From contig NZ_CP107903.1 of NCBI RefSeq assembly GCF_036013955.1, forward strand, positions 1,178,001-1,242,000: a stretch of DNA of 64,000 bases, given 5' to 3'. The translations under genes and the position numbers were made by a program. The notes under the pieces were generated by a model. That model ran no database searches. It was not told the origin of the DNA and saw nothing but the letters and a program-made list of their open reading frames with translations. Of this stretch, positions 63,880 to 64,000 are shown one piece after another (the first letter of the stretch is position 1; each line of letters starts with the position of its first letter). Origin of the DNA: Streptomyces sp. NBC_00459 (GTDB lineage: Bacteria > Actinomycetota > Actinomycetes > Streptomycetales > Streptomycetaceae).

Positions 63880-64000
63880 TGTGCCGTTCGGAAACTCGTC
63901 GCTGCTGGTCAGGCGGCGTATCTGTACTCGTTGATCACGCCGCCGAGTATTCGGGTGTGCAGGAGCCGGTGAGTAGTCGGAGCGCTCATGGGCTTCGGGT
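63880..64000. mobile_element. Insertion sequence copy 2 (continues past window)
   Basis: Begins TGTGCCGTTCGGAAACTC, identical to the left end of copy 1, and stays similar (about 88% by eye) to the window edge. Same orientation as copy 1, so the two are direct repeats about 8.3 kb apart. Confidence 0.88.
63909..64000 (-). CDS. Transposase of IS copy 2, C-terminal part only
   Basis: The minus-strand frame ends THRLLHTRILGGVINEYRYAA (shown without the preceding residues), versus AHRLLRTRVLGGVINEYRYAA in copy 1. The N-terminal part lies outside the window. Substitutions show it is a diverged relative, not a recent duplicate. Confidence 0.85.
   Translation of the reverse strand, partial: PKPMSAPTTHRLLHTRILGGVINEYRYAA

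Overview
The window is high-GC, densely coded actinobacterial DNA and is almost certainly a Streptomyces chromosome segment. Pointers are GTG/TTG starts, GTGA/ATGA start-stop overlaps, a whiE-type spore-pigment polyketide cluster, an ATPase/XRE/DUF397 regulator trio, a class F sortase, and an order (tripeptidyl aminopeptidase, urease, biotin genes, lipase, purB) that I remember from the S. coelicolor SCO1230-SCO1260 neighbourhood. SCO numbers are from memory and were not checked.

Layout. 1-5.3 kb: a minus-strand operon of five overlapping or closely spaced genes matching the SCO2521-SCO2525 family cluster (function unknown; variant P-loop ATPase plus SAM methyltransferase). 5.4-8.6 kb: a GNAT, a membrane protein, a lysophospholipid acyltransferase and an NAD-dependent epimerase. 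8.7-15.2 kb: secreted tripeptidyl aminopeptidase and the urease operon ureABCFGD. 15.2-17.1 kb: a TetR regulator divergent from a membrane transport protein. 17.2-19.6 kb: a toxin-less Phd/YefM antitoxin divergent from clpP, then a c-di-AMP (ydaO) riboswitch controlling an NlpC/P60 hydrolase. 19.9-21.6 kb: the ATPase/XRE/DUF397 trio. 21.7-26.2 kb: bioF divergent from bioB-bioA-bioD. 26.2-34.5 kb: a large LuxR regulator, secreted lipase, methyltransferase, Fic-like toxin/antitoxin pair and a MacB/FtsX-type ABC exporter. 34.9-37.4 kb: a secreted repeat protein, class F sortase and beta-helix protein. 37.5-45.9 kb: O-methyltransferase and the whiE-type cluster (seven minus-strand genes with a divergent FAD oxygenase). 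46-53.2 kb: GNAT, two CorC-like membrane proteins, SGNH hydrolase and a LodA/LodB tryptophylquinone oxidase pair. 53.4-54.9 kb: purB.

From 54,967 to the end the character changes abruptly. A mug (mismatch DNA glycosylase) gene is cut after about 35 codons and followed by a mosaic of broken transposase and integrase genes, an alpha-mannosidase scrap, a complete 1.19-kb integrase-type IS, an AbiEii-like nucleotidyltransferase pair, an IS256-family element, and a divergent pair of membrane proteins, one carrying a nucleosidase/phosphorylase domain. A second, diverged IS copy in the same orientation begins at 63,880, inside the start of a Ser/Thr kinase gene, so the two related ISs bracket about 8 kb of accessory DNA.

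The best candidates for an undescribed system are (i) the membrane nucleosidase plus four-helix membrane protein at 60.9-63.7 kb, (ii) the orphan YefM-like antitoxin sharing a TGTAC operator-like site with clpP, and (iii) the SCO2521-2525-type operon. No tRNA, rRNA or CRISPR array was recognised.
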